64,000 bases of DNA from Paratinospora sagittata (taxonomy: Eukaryota > Streptophyta > Magnoliopsida > Ranunculales > Menispermaceae). The notes below the pieces were generated by a model. The model had not been told where the DNA came from and searched no databases. It saw nothing but the letters and a program-made list of their open reading frames with translations. This document shows positions 47,285-57,589 of this stretch, in pieces. How positions within the stretch are numbered: position 1 is the stretch's first letter; each line of letters opens with the position of its first letter. The translations under genes and the position numbers were made by a program. The stretch covers positions 43,399,741-43,463,740 of the forward strand of contig CM069593.1 in the NCBI GenBank assembly GCA_035771175.1, in the 5' to 3' direction.

Positions 47285-48575
47285 ATCATCCTAGAAAATT
47301 TCAAAATCTATGAATTTTGTTCTCTTATCTACTTTTAGCATTCTTTTGTGAGTGAGTACAACCAATTTTTGTTCGATTATTCTTGTGAATTGAAGTGTTG
47401 TTGTCACAAGAAGAAGATTGTTGTATCCTTAGAGACAAGTGTAATACCCAGAAAAAAAAAAAATCCAGAATTATAACAAAATAGAAAACCTCAACTACTA
47501 ACAAATCATTAAAATAACGAAATCCAAAACAAGCTCTACTATCTTCAGAAAACACAGATTCAACAAACAAAAATGCTTAAAAAAAAAAGAAAAAAAAATT
47601 CAAACATAATCCTGAAATCACGCCGACATGTCGCCTGGAATCTCGCCGGAAATCTCGCAGACATCTTGGCTGAAATCGCGTCTCTCTCTCTCTCTCTCTA
47701 AAATCAGCGCACCCTCTCTCTCTCTTCTCATCTTGCCGCTGCAACTCATCACCGCCCCTACTCTCTCGCTCTCGCCAAGTTTTTCTCTCAACCCTCTGCT
47801 CGAAACCTGAAACCCATCTCGGCGTTGCTCCTCATCTCGCCGTCGTCGCCCTCTTTTCTCTTCTTCGCCACTGATCTCGCCACCGCCCTCTTCTCCGCCA
47901 CTGATCTTGCCACTCTCTCTCCCTTCTCTTCGCCGATCTCTCACATCACCTTCTATCTCTCGCCTCCGATCCCTTTCCTCCGATGTCCCGATCTCTCGAT
48001 CTCTCGTCCCCTCGCCTTCACTCCCTTCTTCTTCTTCTTCTTCTCCTCCTCCTTTTCCCCATCCTCTTTTCTTTCCCTTTTCTCTCTCTCTCCTCTGTTT
48101 TCTTCCTTCCGCCCTCCTGCAACTCTTTTTATTTTTTTTATTTTTTTTAAGCATTTTTGTTTGTTGAATCTGTGTTTTCTGAAGATAGTAGAGCTTGTTT
48201 TTGATTTGGTTATTTTAATGATTTGTTAGTAGTTGAGGTTTTCTATTTTGTTATAATTCTGGATTTTTTTTTCTGGGTATTACACAAGTGTCATATACCG
48301 TAAGCACCTAAGCAGGACATAATTATCTTAAAGACATAGAGTTACACTCTAGCCTCAATCTACGTCATTACTCTACTGAAATAGTAATTGATCTAGTTTA
48401 ACTAGATATAATCTTGTACCTGGTACCTTTAAATAGTGAACGGGAGGCGGCTTATTGCTCTAGAAGAGTGGTATTTAAGCGAGACCATTGTGACTCCACC
48501 ACTTAAACTGGAGACTAATCTAGTTGATTATTTTGAAACATATTTTTTAGTGATTATTGCCACCATACAGTCACA
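47285..48575 (+). mobile_element. Copia LTR remnant C3, split by a fold-back element
   Basis: Bases 47285-47439 plus 48285-48575 form the 3' part of a copia LTR like that of C2 (AGAGACAAGTGTCATATACCG at the split, CCATACAGTCACA at the end). It is followed by GAACT and the G-gene tail. No internal copia sequence is attached; the A2 LTR abuts it on the left. It contains the shared LTR module at 48380-48545. Confidence 0.85.
47440..48284. mobile_element. 845-bp fold-back element with LTR-like ends
   Basis: The terminal inverted arms are 47440-47580 and 48148-48284, starting TGTAATACCCAG and ending CTGGGTATTACA. It sits in the copia LTR with a 4-6-bp duplication (ACAAG(T) on both sides); the uninterrupted site is seen in C2 near 57245. 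The TGTAATACCCAG terminus and the interior (CATGTCGCCTG, TCTCGCCGG, pyrimidine-rich tract) resemble the A1 LTR start (2671-3100). It has no plausible protein; the ORFs inside are pyrimidine-rich runs. Confidence 0.85.
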
Positions 48576-48640
48576 GAACTATCTAAATTAATTCTACATG
48601 CCATTATTGGTTGCTTCAAAAAACACGAAGAACAATGAAA
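48576..48640 (+). pseudogene. 3' fragment of a G-gene copy after copia LTR
   Basis: GAACTATCTAAATTAATTC followed by TTGGTTGCTTCA and ACACGAAGAACAAT matches 53191-53255 just downstream of the G2 stop. It continues exactly from the site where the G3 tail was interrupted at 36873, giving the 5-bp duplication GAACT. It is non-coding and a remnant only. Confidence 0.85.
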
Positions 48641-48771
48641 TCACGGCCTTAATTAAAAACTAAAGATAGCCTTAATTAAAAACTCTTGCAGCTATCAACT
48701 ACATCTTTTCCTCAAGAAATCACGGCCAAAAATAGAAATTGTATGGAATGGTAAGGCACGCCCCCGCTCTA
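48641..48771. other. Spacer before right arm
   Basis: A short unique AT-rich sequence with a small repeat (AGCCTTAATTAAAAACT twice). I see no gene. Confidence 0.5.
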
Positions 48772-50226
48772 TCGAACGAACTCAACTCTGCACGCACTGG
48801 ATAAATAGAACGTGCCCGCGCCTTAAGCAAAAACCTCTTCTAGATCGTTAACAGTCTTGAGCTCCAAATTTTCTTCAAAATTTATGACTTCACTCAAATC
48901 ATGTTAAGTATTCGATTCCAACCTCATTTTGATGCAATTCTTCGATCTACTTCACAAAATACAAAATATAATCAAAATCTAAGAATTAAGCATTTTTAAA
49001 CATTAAAGCACAAGGGAAAGTCACAAGTTATATAGCTATTATACACTTTATCAAGTAGTAATTAAAAGATTCCTCTCTGATGTACTAAAAGAGTAACATT
49101 CTGAAAAGAAAGGCATGCACACATCTTTCTATGACATTATTTGAGATTATTCCCATCATTAGTTGTGAGCTTATATATGCCACAAGAGCCTTGAAATGTT
49201 GAAATTGAAATAAGAACAAAAAAAAGTTTGACATATTTTTAGCTTAAAGATTTAAAAAGGTGAATAGAAAGCCAATCCGTTTTCATTAAAGGTGGAAAAG
49301 AAATAAAAAAATATGAGAATTAAAATAATAGCGGTGAGATAAGAAATTTTGCTGGTGGGTTAAGTGGCCTCCACTTTTTAGACATTTTTAAAATATTTTT
49401 TCTCCAAATTACCCTTGTAGGTTTTAAGTTTTATTTTAATGACTTTTATTCATATTTTGGAATGATTTTAAACATTTTGATTATATTAAAAGGTAAATAT
49501 ATATCTAATTTTTATTTCTTAAAAATTATTTTATTTTAATGATAATCACATGCAGCGCACATCTATTTGTGCTAGTTATAATTAATATAAATAAATTCTT
49601 TTCTTTTCACTATTTCTTTAAAAAAAATTCATTCAAAACAATCTCTCTTTTTTGTTTAAATGTAAAAGTATACATTCAAAAAGTATATATTACTATTAAA
49701 TATCATTAAATTATCTTAAATTATGTATTTACATATAATTTAAGACAATCTAATAATATATAAAAATGATGTATACAATTTAGACTATAATTTAAGTGTC
49801 AATCAAACATTATTCTTTGTTTTTTCCTTCCTCTCCCTTCTACTTTCACATATTATTTTAGGACTATATGGATAAAAACATTTGTTAAATAAGGTGGTTG
49901 TGGAGGACAATATCAAAAACATAAAACGAAGGTGGGCCAGAACTGTTGAGTTGGACAACCTGAACAAGGAAAACGTGGCACTCTCATAACGTGGGACTAC
50001 GGAAAATCCAAATACCGTGGAACATAAGAGCATTCTCACTTTTCAATTTTGAGAAAAGTATTTGAATCCGCTGTAGCGTCTCTTCGTTAACGTTGTGCCT
50101 GGCGCCTTCTTTCCTTCTCTGTTGCTCAGTAGTTCGTTCACCTTCTCTCTCTCTCTCTAATGCTCTGTCTCTCTCTCAAAAGCTGTTCTTCTTCTTAGCT
50201 TCTAAAACTCGATTCTCGCCGGAAAA
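48772..50226 (+). promoter_or_regulatory. Upstream region of G2
   Basis: About 1.45 kb of intergenic DNA shared with G1. A (CT)n microsatellite lies just before the ATG (about 50140-50180), a common feature of plant 5' UTRs. No TATA box can be assigned with confidence. No ORF here is convincing. Confidence 0.4.
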
Positions 50227-51074
50227 ATGGCTTTGAAAGGTAAAGAAGTAGCGACGAAAGCGCCGGCCGGAAAGAGGAAAAAAGAAACTGCGGGGAAGTC
50301 CAGTGGCCGGAAGCGGAGAAACCCCGGCGTTCTTCAGTTTTTCGATGTCGCTGCAGATGTCCACGAAGAGGACGATGAAAGCGACGAGAACGTCGCCGAT
50401 CAAGGTGATAGAAATAAAGGCTTCAGCTATTATTTTTTGTTGTACATAAGTTTGGAAATTCGATAATGCAAGAAAAGAAAAGCCCAAACCATTTCCATGT
50501 GAAACCATTTCCATGTGAAACCCAAGCCCAGTTAGCTATGTAGAGCGCACTTGACAGTTGAAAACGTACACGGCAAGTTATTCAAGTTATTGAGGAAGGT
50601 TGTAGTTTTTAACCGTTATCACATTTATTTTTTTAACTATAAATGATTAGGTGAGTAGAGGTAATTGAGTATTATCATCGATTAGTTACAAATCTGCTCT
50701 TCCTTCCATTCCTTGCTTTCTCTCTTTCTCTCTTTCTCTCTTTCTCTGATCTCTGCTCTCTTCATCACCAATCCCATCTTCTTCAATTAATAATCAACAC
50801 ATTTTTACCTGAGGAGAATTAATATCATGAATCCAGATATTTTCACCATCCAATATCTTCTCTCTAATCATCTTCAGGTTTAAAATTTTAAACCCTAACC
50901 CTATAAACCCTAAACTCTTTTAACTTTTGTGTCATTTAACTTCTTTTATTTCTTCGATTAATAAAATATTATAGTTGGCAACTAAATGATTATCGTTGTT
51001 TTAATGGTTATTTGCATTAAATATTGCAGTCTGAAACAAAGTTGGTAGAATTATTACGAAAGCTTGAAAAGATG
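48772..51074. repeat. Right arm of large inverted repeat
   Basis: This is the inverted counterpart of 1-2269. It carries the full G2 upstream region, exon 1, and reaches into the first TFIIS-domain exon. It ends at 51074 only because the left arm runs out of the window. Confidence 0.95.
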
Positions 51075-53186
51075 GAAGTCTCCAAGCAATATCTACAGGT
51101 TTTAATCCTTGTCGACATTAGTTTATTGGTGGTATTGAAAATAGTAAAATAGAGAAATTTCTAGTGAAAAACTAAGAGACTTGGTGAAAAGTTTAGTTAG
51201 TTAAAATACATAAATTTATCTCTACAGGAAACTACAATTGGACGTACTGTTGATTATATCAAATGTACATCCAAATCGAAACAAGTTCGTTACCTTGCCA
51301 GCAATATCATCAAGTAAATATATGCAAAATTCTACCAATATCTCTCTATTATTTTAGTTCCAAGTTAATTAGTTACTACATATGCATGCAATCATGTTTA
51401 TCTTAGTTTGATTCAAAATAATTAATTATTTTCCCTTGAATTTGAAATATCAGTGGATGGTGCAAAATGCTATATGAGAGAGTAGTGAACGTTAGTGCTG
51501 CTGCCACTACTACTAATAATGATCAACCTGGTAAGTACAAAATATAATCACTGAACACTTATTTAACAGTTTTAGCTAGTTAGCATTAATTTGTCTACCT
51601 GATGACAAACTAGGAAAAGGAAATTCCAATACCACGAAAGTTACTGAACCAAAGTCACAGAAGAACAGGGCATTCATCATTAGGAATTCTATTCTTTCTA
51701 TTAAGCAAGTAAGTATTAATTAAATAGAGGATGGGTATTAATTAACTAAACACCCATCTCACTAGCATCCCCACAATTTGTAGGCAAAGTCCACTGATGA
51801 AAACTTCACTGGGCTGAAATTTGAGAATTCCAAAACAAAATCTCAAGAGGGGCATCAAAACCATAATTCTCACTTGGATGATCAGGTACAAATATATATA
51901 TGTTCTCAATTGAACAATTATTTAATTGCTCTACCTAATTAGCATTAACATATTGAATTCTATTTCTACATCTCAGAATACCCAGAAGGAAAAGGAACAT
52001 TCTGTTGTGTCAACTGTGCAAGAATTTGCTTTCAAGCACATTGCTACTACTTCAAAAAGGAGGACGTTTGCCATCAGAAATACCAAGAGCTCTAGTACTC
52101 TTCCTACTAAGCAAGTAAGCATTAATTAAGTAAAGAATGAAGTATAATTAGTATGAGCTCGTTTATTAAGTATTACTTATATAAATGAAAGTTCAAATTC
52201 ATCTAATGATCATCCCCAAAATTTGTAGGAAACCAAGTGCACTGATGGATTGGAATATGAGAATTCCAAAAGAAAATCTCAAGAGGGCCATCACACATTG
52301 ACAGCTGCAGCAAATGGTTAGTTTGTCTTCTTTTGACTTTCTTCACTTGGTAAAGTTTAATTCAATACTCTATATATTATGCGTTAGAGTATTGAAATAT
52401 TCTTACTTTATGTATATATACAGCAAAGAAACAAAAAATCAATGAGGCCACTGAACTGCAAGCAGAACTCCCAAAGGAGACTGTCATTCAAGAAGATGTA
52501 CAAAAGAAACCCGAAGGCCATATCAATCATTTAGACTTGGTCTGCCAGAAGAAAGAAGACATTCTGTCCTTGAAGAATATTCTCTCCAACCATCATTTGC
52601 AGGTTTTTTTTCTTTTTGAACAAAGTAATATAGATGCCACTCTTAATCATTATATTTCGTGTCTATAATACATTTCTAATGTTGTATGATTTCTTTACAT
52701 GTAATATATGGTTGGTGGTTGGTTGTTTTTGTTTAAATTATTGCAGACTGAACCAGAAGTGTTGGAATCACTGAGAAAGCTTCAAAAGATAGTAGACTCT
52801 AAGCAAATTCTTGAGGTTTTTCGTCTATTCCTTAAAACTAATTGAAAACAGTTTAACAGATAGGTCAGTTATATATATAATTTGTGTCTTCCTCAGGAAA
52901 CTATGATTGGGCACACTGTAAATTCTATCAGAAAGACGTTCAAATCGAAGAAACTCCGTCACTTTTCCAACAATCTCATCAAGTATGGAATTAGTAAACT
53001 TCCAAGTAACACTTTCTTCTTGTTAAACTTTGAAATTTATGAATCTATAATTATAATTTACATTTAATTTGCAGGGAGTGGAGAAAACTAGTAGACAAAT
53101 GGTTGGAGTTGGAGGCTTCTGCAACCACAGGAGATAACAGTGACTCAAACATGTTGCTTTTCTTTCAACCTTCTACCTTGTCTTAA
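50227..53186 (+). CDS. Gene G2: nuclear protein with two TFIIS N-terminal (LW/Med26-type) domains
   Basis: About 13 exons: 50227-50404, a probable 50814-50877, 51030-51098, 51228-51313, 51454-51530, 51614-51708, 51784-51885, 51977-52114, 52229-52316, 52424-52602, 52747-52815, 52897-52982 and 53075-53186. From exon 3 on, phases are continuous and all introns are GT-AG. Exon 1 is Lys/Arg-rich, then DE-rich. The first domain has LLRKLEKMEVS, TTIGRTVDYIK and ASNIIK. The second has SLRKLQKIVDS, TMIGHTVNSIRK and NNLIKEWRKLVDKWLEL. In TFIIS, Med26, IWS1 and Elongin A this helical bundle binds transcription-elongation partners. The two domains have identical exon phases and lengths (69 and 86 bp), so they arose by exon duplication. 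The link from exon 1 to exon 2 leaves a phase gap; a small exon may be missed, or translation may start in exon 2. Confidence 0.75.
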
Positions 53187-53590
53187 CATTGAACTATCTA
53201 AATTAATTCTACATACCATTATTGGTTGCTTCAGATAACACGAAGAACAATCAAATAGAGTTGCAGAAACATGTGTCTTGCTTCAATGTCCCAATTCCTG
53301 ATAAACAAGTGTCTTGCTTCAATGGTTAAACCAGGGAGTTTTTGTTTGTGTACAGCACATGTTAATTAACAAGATTTCAGTCAATCAGGGATGATTTAAA
53401 AAGAAACCCAACTATAAGACAAATTGGGTTTATTGAGAAAGACAGATGCTAAACATACGCTGCCTCCAATGAAATTCTCACCACAAATTACATGACTCCC
53501 TGATTGAGGTGGCCTAGTTTTGTTGGTTATGTTGAAAAGTTCAAAATTTTTCAACCCACCACTTTTTTTGTTGGATGGGTAGCTAATGCG
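53187..53590. other. 3' region of G2
   Basis: Presumed 3' UTR or a remnant of further exons. The stretch 53191-53255 is the part also found at 48576. I see no further conserved domain. Confidence 0.4.
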
Positions 53591-54130
53591 TGCGACGTTA
53601 AAGGCTTTCTTTTTATTAAAAAAGTATTTTTATTTTTATTTTTTAATAAAAATTAATTTTCTTATTATTAATAAAAAAATTGTTTTTGATAAAAAAATAA
53701 TGTCATTGCCTTAATAAAATAATTTTAATTCTAATAAAAATTAATTTTAGTATTTTAATAAAATTAATTTTAATAATTAAAAATATTATTTTTAATAAAA
53801 TAACAAATTTATATTACTATCTCTTAAAAATAATATAATTTTTTAATTAAATTCTCTTTAATAAAATAATTCTACTATTTTAAAAAGCTAATTCTATTAG
53901 TTTTGGTAAAATTATTATTATAAACAAAACTAATTTATTATATTTTTAGTACTAAATTGTTTTTAATAAACAATAAATTTACTTTTTGATAATAAAAAAA
54001 TTAATATTATTCCTCTAATAAAAGTAATTTTATTACTTTAGAAAAATACTTTTATTATTTTAAACAAAAATAAATTAAATTTTTTTTATTTATTATTATA
54101 ATAAAAATAATTTATCATCAAAGATTGTGT
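53590..54130. other. Extremely AT-rich low-complexity tract
   Basis: Almost only A and T, with many AATAAAATTAATTTT-type words repeated in loose order. No ORF. It could be a matrix-attachment-like or decayed spacer region. Confidence 0.7.
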
Positions 54131-54499
54131 TTTTCAAACTTTAGTGAGGCACATATTTTTTACGGTGAATACTTAAAACAAATTCATAAAAAAAATTAGA
54201 AATATCAACGAGGATGCACTGCTATGTCCAAATAACACTAAAGAAAAAAACAAGAACTCATTTCTATTAATCAACCTAAAACAATGTTCCATTACATAAT
54301 TAAAGACATAAAAACTTTATAATTCAACATGCAAACAAAAAAGGTCTACCATCTCAATTTGAAAACCACTTCTCCAAGGCACCTCACATCACATCGCCTT
54401 CTTTGTTACTACCATGTCTTTTCCATCATATGTGGGCATTGTAAAATGGTCGTAATTTATAATATGTTAACTCGATCAACACATGTAGATGAGAAAATC

Positions 54500-55440
54500 A
54501 TAATTACAATCTACAAACCGTAATACCTGGGAACTACCAACATTATGCATCAAGTCTAGAAAAGAAGAGTAATGAAAGTTATAGATGCCTTGGTTGCTCG
54601 ATTTTGATTGATATGAAACTTGTGAAGATGGCATCATGTCGTGTATTGAAATAAGGTTGTCAAAACTTTGGGCCAAATAAGTGAATTAGTTCATGAGTAT
54701 TTTAATTACCAAATGACTTGATGCTACATTGGTGACTTCATGATTGTCACTGCACTAAAGTTGATGAAGATCCTAAAAATTGTTCCCTCCAATATTATTT
54801 TGTATAAATAAATAAATAATAAAAGTAAAGCTTGTCAAATAAATGTCATAAAGCACAAATAATTGCTATAAAATATTTTTTGAACATAATAATGTTACAA
54901 TTATTAAAAAATAAATAAACAAAACAAAACAATTAACTGTCTTTTTCTTGGATTATGAAATTTCCCAAAGGCTTTTAAACTCTTCAATCTCCAAAGATTC
55001 ATACACCACATTTTTCGATAACATGTTCACGCTCTTTGTAACCACATAGTTTACTGGCACCTTCTTCATTATGTGCCAAAAGCATACGCGATGTTTAGCT
55101 TTTGGGAAAGCTTCGGATATCGTTGCTTGGATTGAAGGACATTGATCAGTGATAAAGGCATTAGGCAGTCTCCCTGACATACAAGTTAGCCAAGTAGTAA
55201 AAAGCCACTTATAACTATTAATTGTCTTACTTGAAAGTAAGTGACACCCTAATAACACAGATTGATCATGATGATTAACTTCAACAAATAAAGCAAATGG
55301 CATGTCATATTTGTTTGTTAAATATGTGGTGTCAAATGAAATATCATCCCCAAAGTAATGATACGAGGCCCTTGACCTTGCATCAGCCCAAAAAACATGT
55401 CTTAAATGACCTTCATCATCTATATCCAAGGTTCAAGGTT
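54500..55440 (-). pseudogene. FAR1-related sequence, MULE-transposase domain fragment
   Basis: Frame 55429-54953 carries the core of the MULE-type transposase domain found in FAR1/FRS proteins: HVFWADARSR, YFGDDISFDTTYLTNKY, FITDQCPSIQ and HRVCFWHIMKKV. The DD(E)-derived acidic positions are visible. A likely C-terminal piece follows at 54676-54530 (SSQVSYQSKSSNQG, NFHYSSFLDLM). There is no N-terminal FAR1 domain and no SWIM zinc finger. The region upstream of 55440 is unrelated and then an LTR fragment starts. It is probably a dead gene remnant; a spliced gene missing its 5' part cannot be excluded. Confidence 0.75.
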
Positions 55441-55561
55441 CACACTTATCAAGTGCCACAAACCATATCTGACATGAGCCTAACAGTTATTTGAGCTTTA
55501 CAATTACACTTTGATGTAATTGTGTTTATGTACTTGTTCTTATGCTTTTGATCACATTTAC

Positions 55562-56748
55562 TGTAACATCTCGCACCTCTAATCAAACTTTTATGTCGAC
55601 TTGTACATATTGTCAGACGTATTTATACGCATGTTGATGACCGTAAATTATTGTATTTGTATGCACTCTAGGGTAATAGGAATCCCGAGACCCTAGTTGT
55701 AACATTGGAGGCATGATACTTAGGAAATTCACTTTGGACACCAAGGAGCGCGCTCCAGTGTTGGCAAACAGAGAGTGAAAATTTGAGCTTGAGTAGAAGT
55801 ACACTCCTTGGGGAGAAGCACACTTCAGTGGTGGAAATCCAAGAGCATGCATTCTGAAAATCTACAGAGAAGCGCGCTAGTGCGCTCTTTGCGGGGAAAC
55901 AAAGACCAAATCTGTTTCTGGGCAAGGAGGAGCGCGCTCCTGCGCCTTCTGACAATTTTGTTTTATAAGTCGTTAAAACAGTTTGCACGTAAATAAAAGA
56001 GGTTTCTGGCCCATTCTTAGCTCATTTGAGCTGGTTTGAGTTCTAAAGAAAGGGAAAATGAAGGGGAAAAGGAGAACGAAGAGCTAGGGTAGCAATTCTA
56101 AGGCTTCGGTAAGTGATTTTTAGCTCAAAACTTGCGAATTTTCATTCCTTTCTTTGATTTGTTCAACATATGTGAAGTTGAACGGATTTGGTGATGGTTG
56201 ATCAAAACTGTGATGGCCTGGGGTTGGCCAAATCTGTGGTTTTTGCATTTAATTTTGTTTTTAATGGGTTCTTGATGGAAATTAAGATTATGGCATGTAA
56301 AATCTACAGGGAATTTGGTGTTAAATTGAGGGTACACCCAAACCTTGTTGTATACAAAAACAACTAAGGGCTTGAGGGTGTTCAAATGGGTGTTTATGAG
56401 ATTTAAATGACGAATCTTGACTTAAATAGGTTCTATTAGGATGTGTACATAAATTGGACGGTGAAATTGTAGGAAATTGATGTTTTGTGTTGGGAATGTC
56501 CCAACTAGGGACTGTTTAAGCTTGGAGTGGGAGTTTTGTGTGTTGTAGCTAGAAATTGTGTGAATTATATTGTGGTATGTACAGATTGTCATTGAGAAAG
56601 TGGCTGGATCTTGAGTGATTAGCTGGAAATCTATGAACAACTTGTGTAGGGGCTATAAAGGTGTACTTTGATGAGTGGGAAAGCATAGGATTGTACCCAT
56701 TGTGAGTATTTCTTACTTTTGGTTTTATGTATGGTATATTATATGTAT
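55562..56748 (+). repeat. LTR-like fragment E
   Basis: It begins TGTAACATCTCGCACC and has GC-palindromic words GAGCGCGCTCC (55745, 55930). A purine-rich leader follows (56045-56095). These are typical of a gypsy LTR U3-R part. No partner LTR or internal region is present, and it ends where the copia flank starts. The short ORFs here are not credible. Confidence 0.5.
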
Positions 56749-56809
56749 AAATTTCTCAAAATCTAACTATCCACTTCAAATGAGTTATAATTTCTTTAAC
56801 ACTTGAACT

Positions 56810-57536
56810 TGTTGAAAAATGGGCAATTAAACATGGTTTTTCAACATTTTTAGTTAAATATTAAAGTAGGACCCACAAGTCATCTTGGGTGGGTCCAAGT
56901 TGATTATTAATCTTTGATATGTATAGATTAAGAATATATAAGTATTTAGTTATACCCATTTATATATGAATGAAAAAGTGAGTCTAAAGTAGCCTACTTG
57001 ATATATGTAAAGTGGTAAAATTTGAAAACAACCTTTTAGTCCCACAAGAGAAAGATAAAATTCTAATTATTTACTTATAAGTGTAGCTAGAATACTACAC
57101 TTCAATTTCAGCTAACACACACACAATGAAGGCTCAGGAGTGATGCTTTGCATCACCCCGCGCACGTGCTCGAGTGTGCGAGGGCGAAAGAGCGATGAGT
57201 TAAAGTGTTGCTATCACAAGAAAGAGATTGTTCTATCCTTAGAGACAAGTGTCATATACCGTGAGCACCTAAGCAAGACATAATTGCTTAAAGATATAGA
57301 GTTACACTCTAGCCTCAATCTACGTCATTACTCTACTGGAATAATAATTGATCTAATTTAACTAGATATAGTCTTGTACCTGGTACCTTTAAATAGTGAA
57401 CGGGAGGCAGCTTGCTGCTTTGGAAGAGTGGTATTTAAGCGAAACCATTTTGACTCCACCACTCAAACTGAAGACTAATCTAGTTGTTTATTTTGAAAGC
57501 TATTTTTCAGTGATTATTGCCACCATACAGTCAACA
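56810..57536 (+). repeat. C2 5' LTR (727 bp)
   Basis: TGTTGAAAAATGGGC to CAGTCAACA. It shows the uninterrupted site AGAGACAAGTGTCATATACC where the fold-back element sits in C3, and carries the shared gypsy/copia module at about 57320-57510. Confidence 0.9.
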
Positions 57537-57589
57537 ATCTTAAGACAATTATGCTAATGGAGATAGACTTTGTCCTTAAACCAACTACT

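Noticed and set aside
49803..50039. 78-codon minus-strand frame upstream of G2 (and 1029-1214 in the left arm)
   Set aside because: The two arms differ here by a 48-bp deletion and the frames diverge outside the shared part; probably promoter DNA, not a gene.
55668..55996. Overlapping ORFs with GCGC-rich coding
   Set aside because: They sit on LTR-like palindromic words (GAGCGCGCTCC), with no family resemblance.
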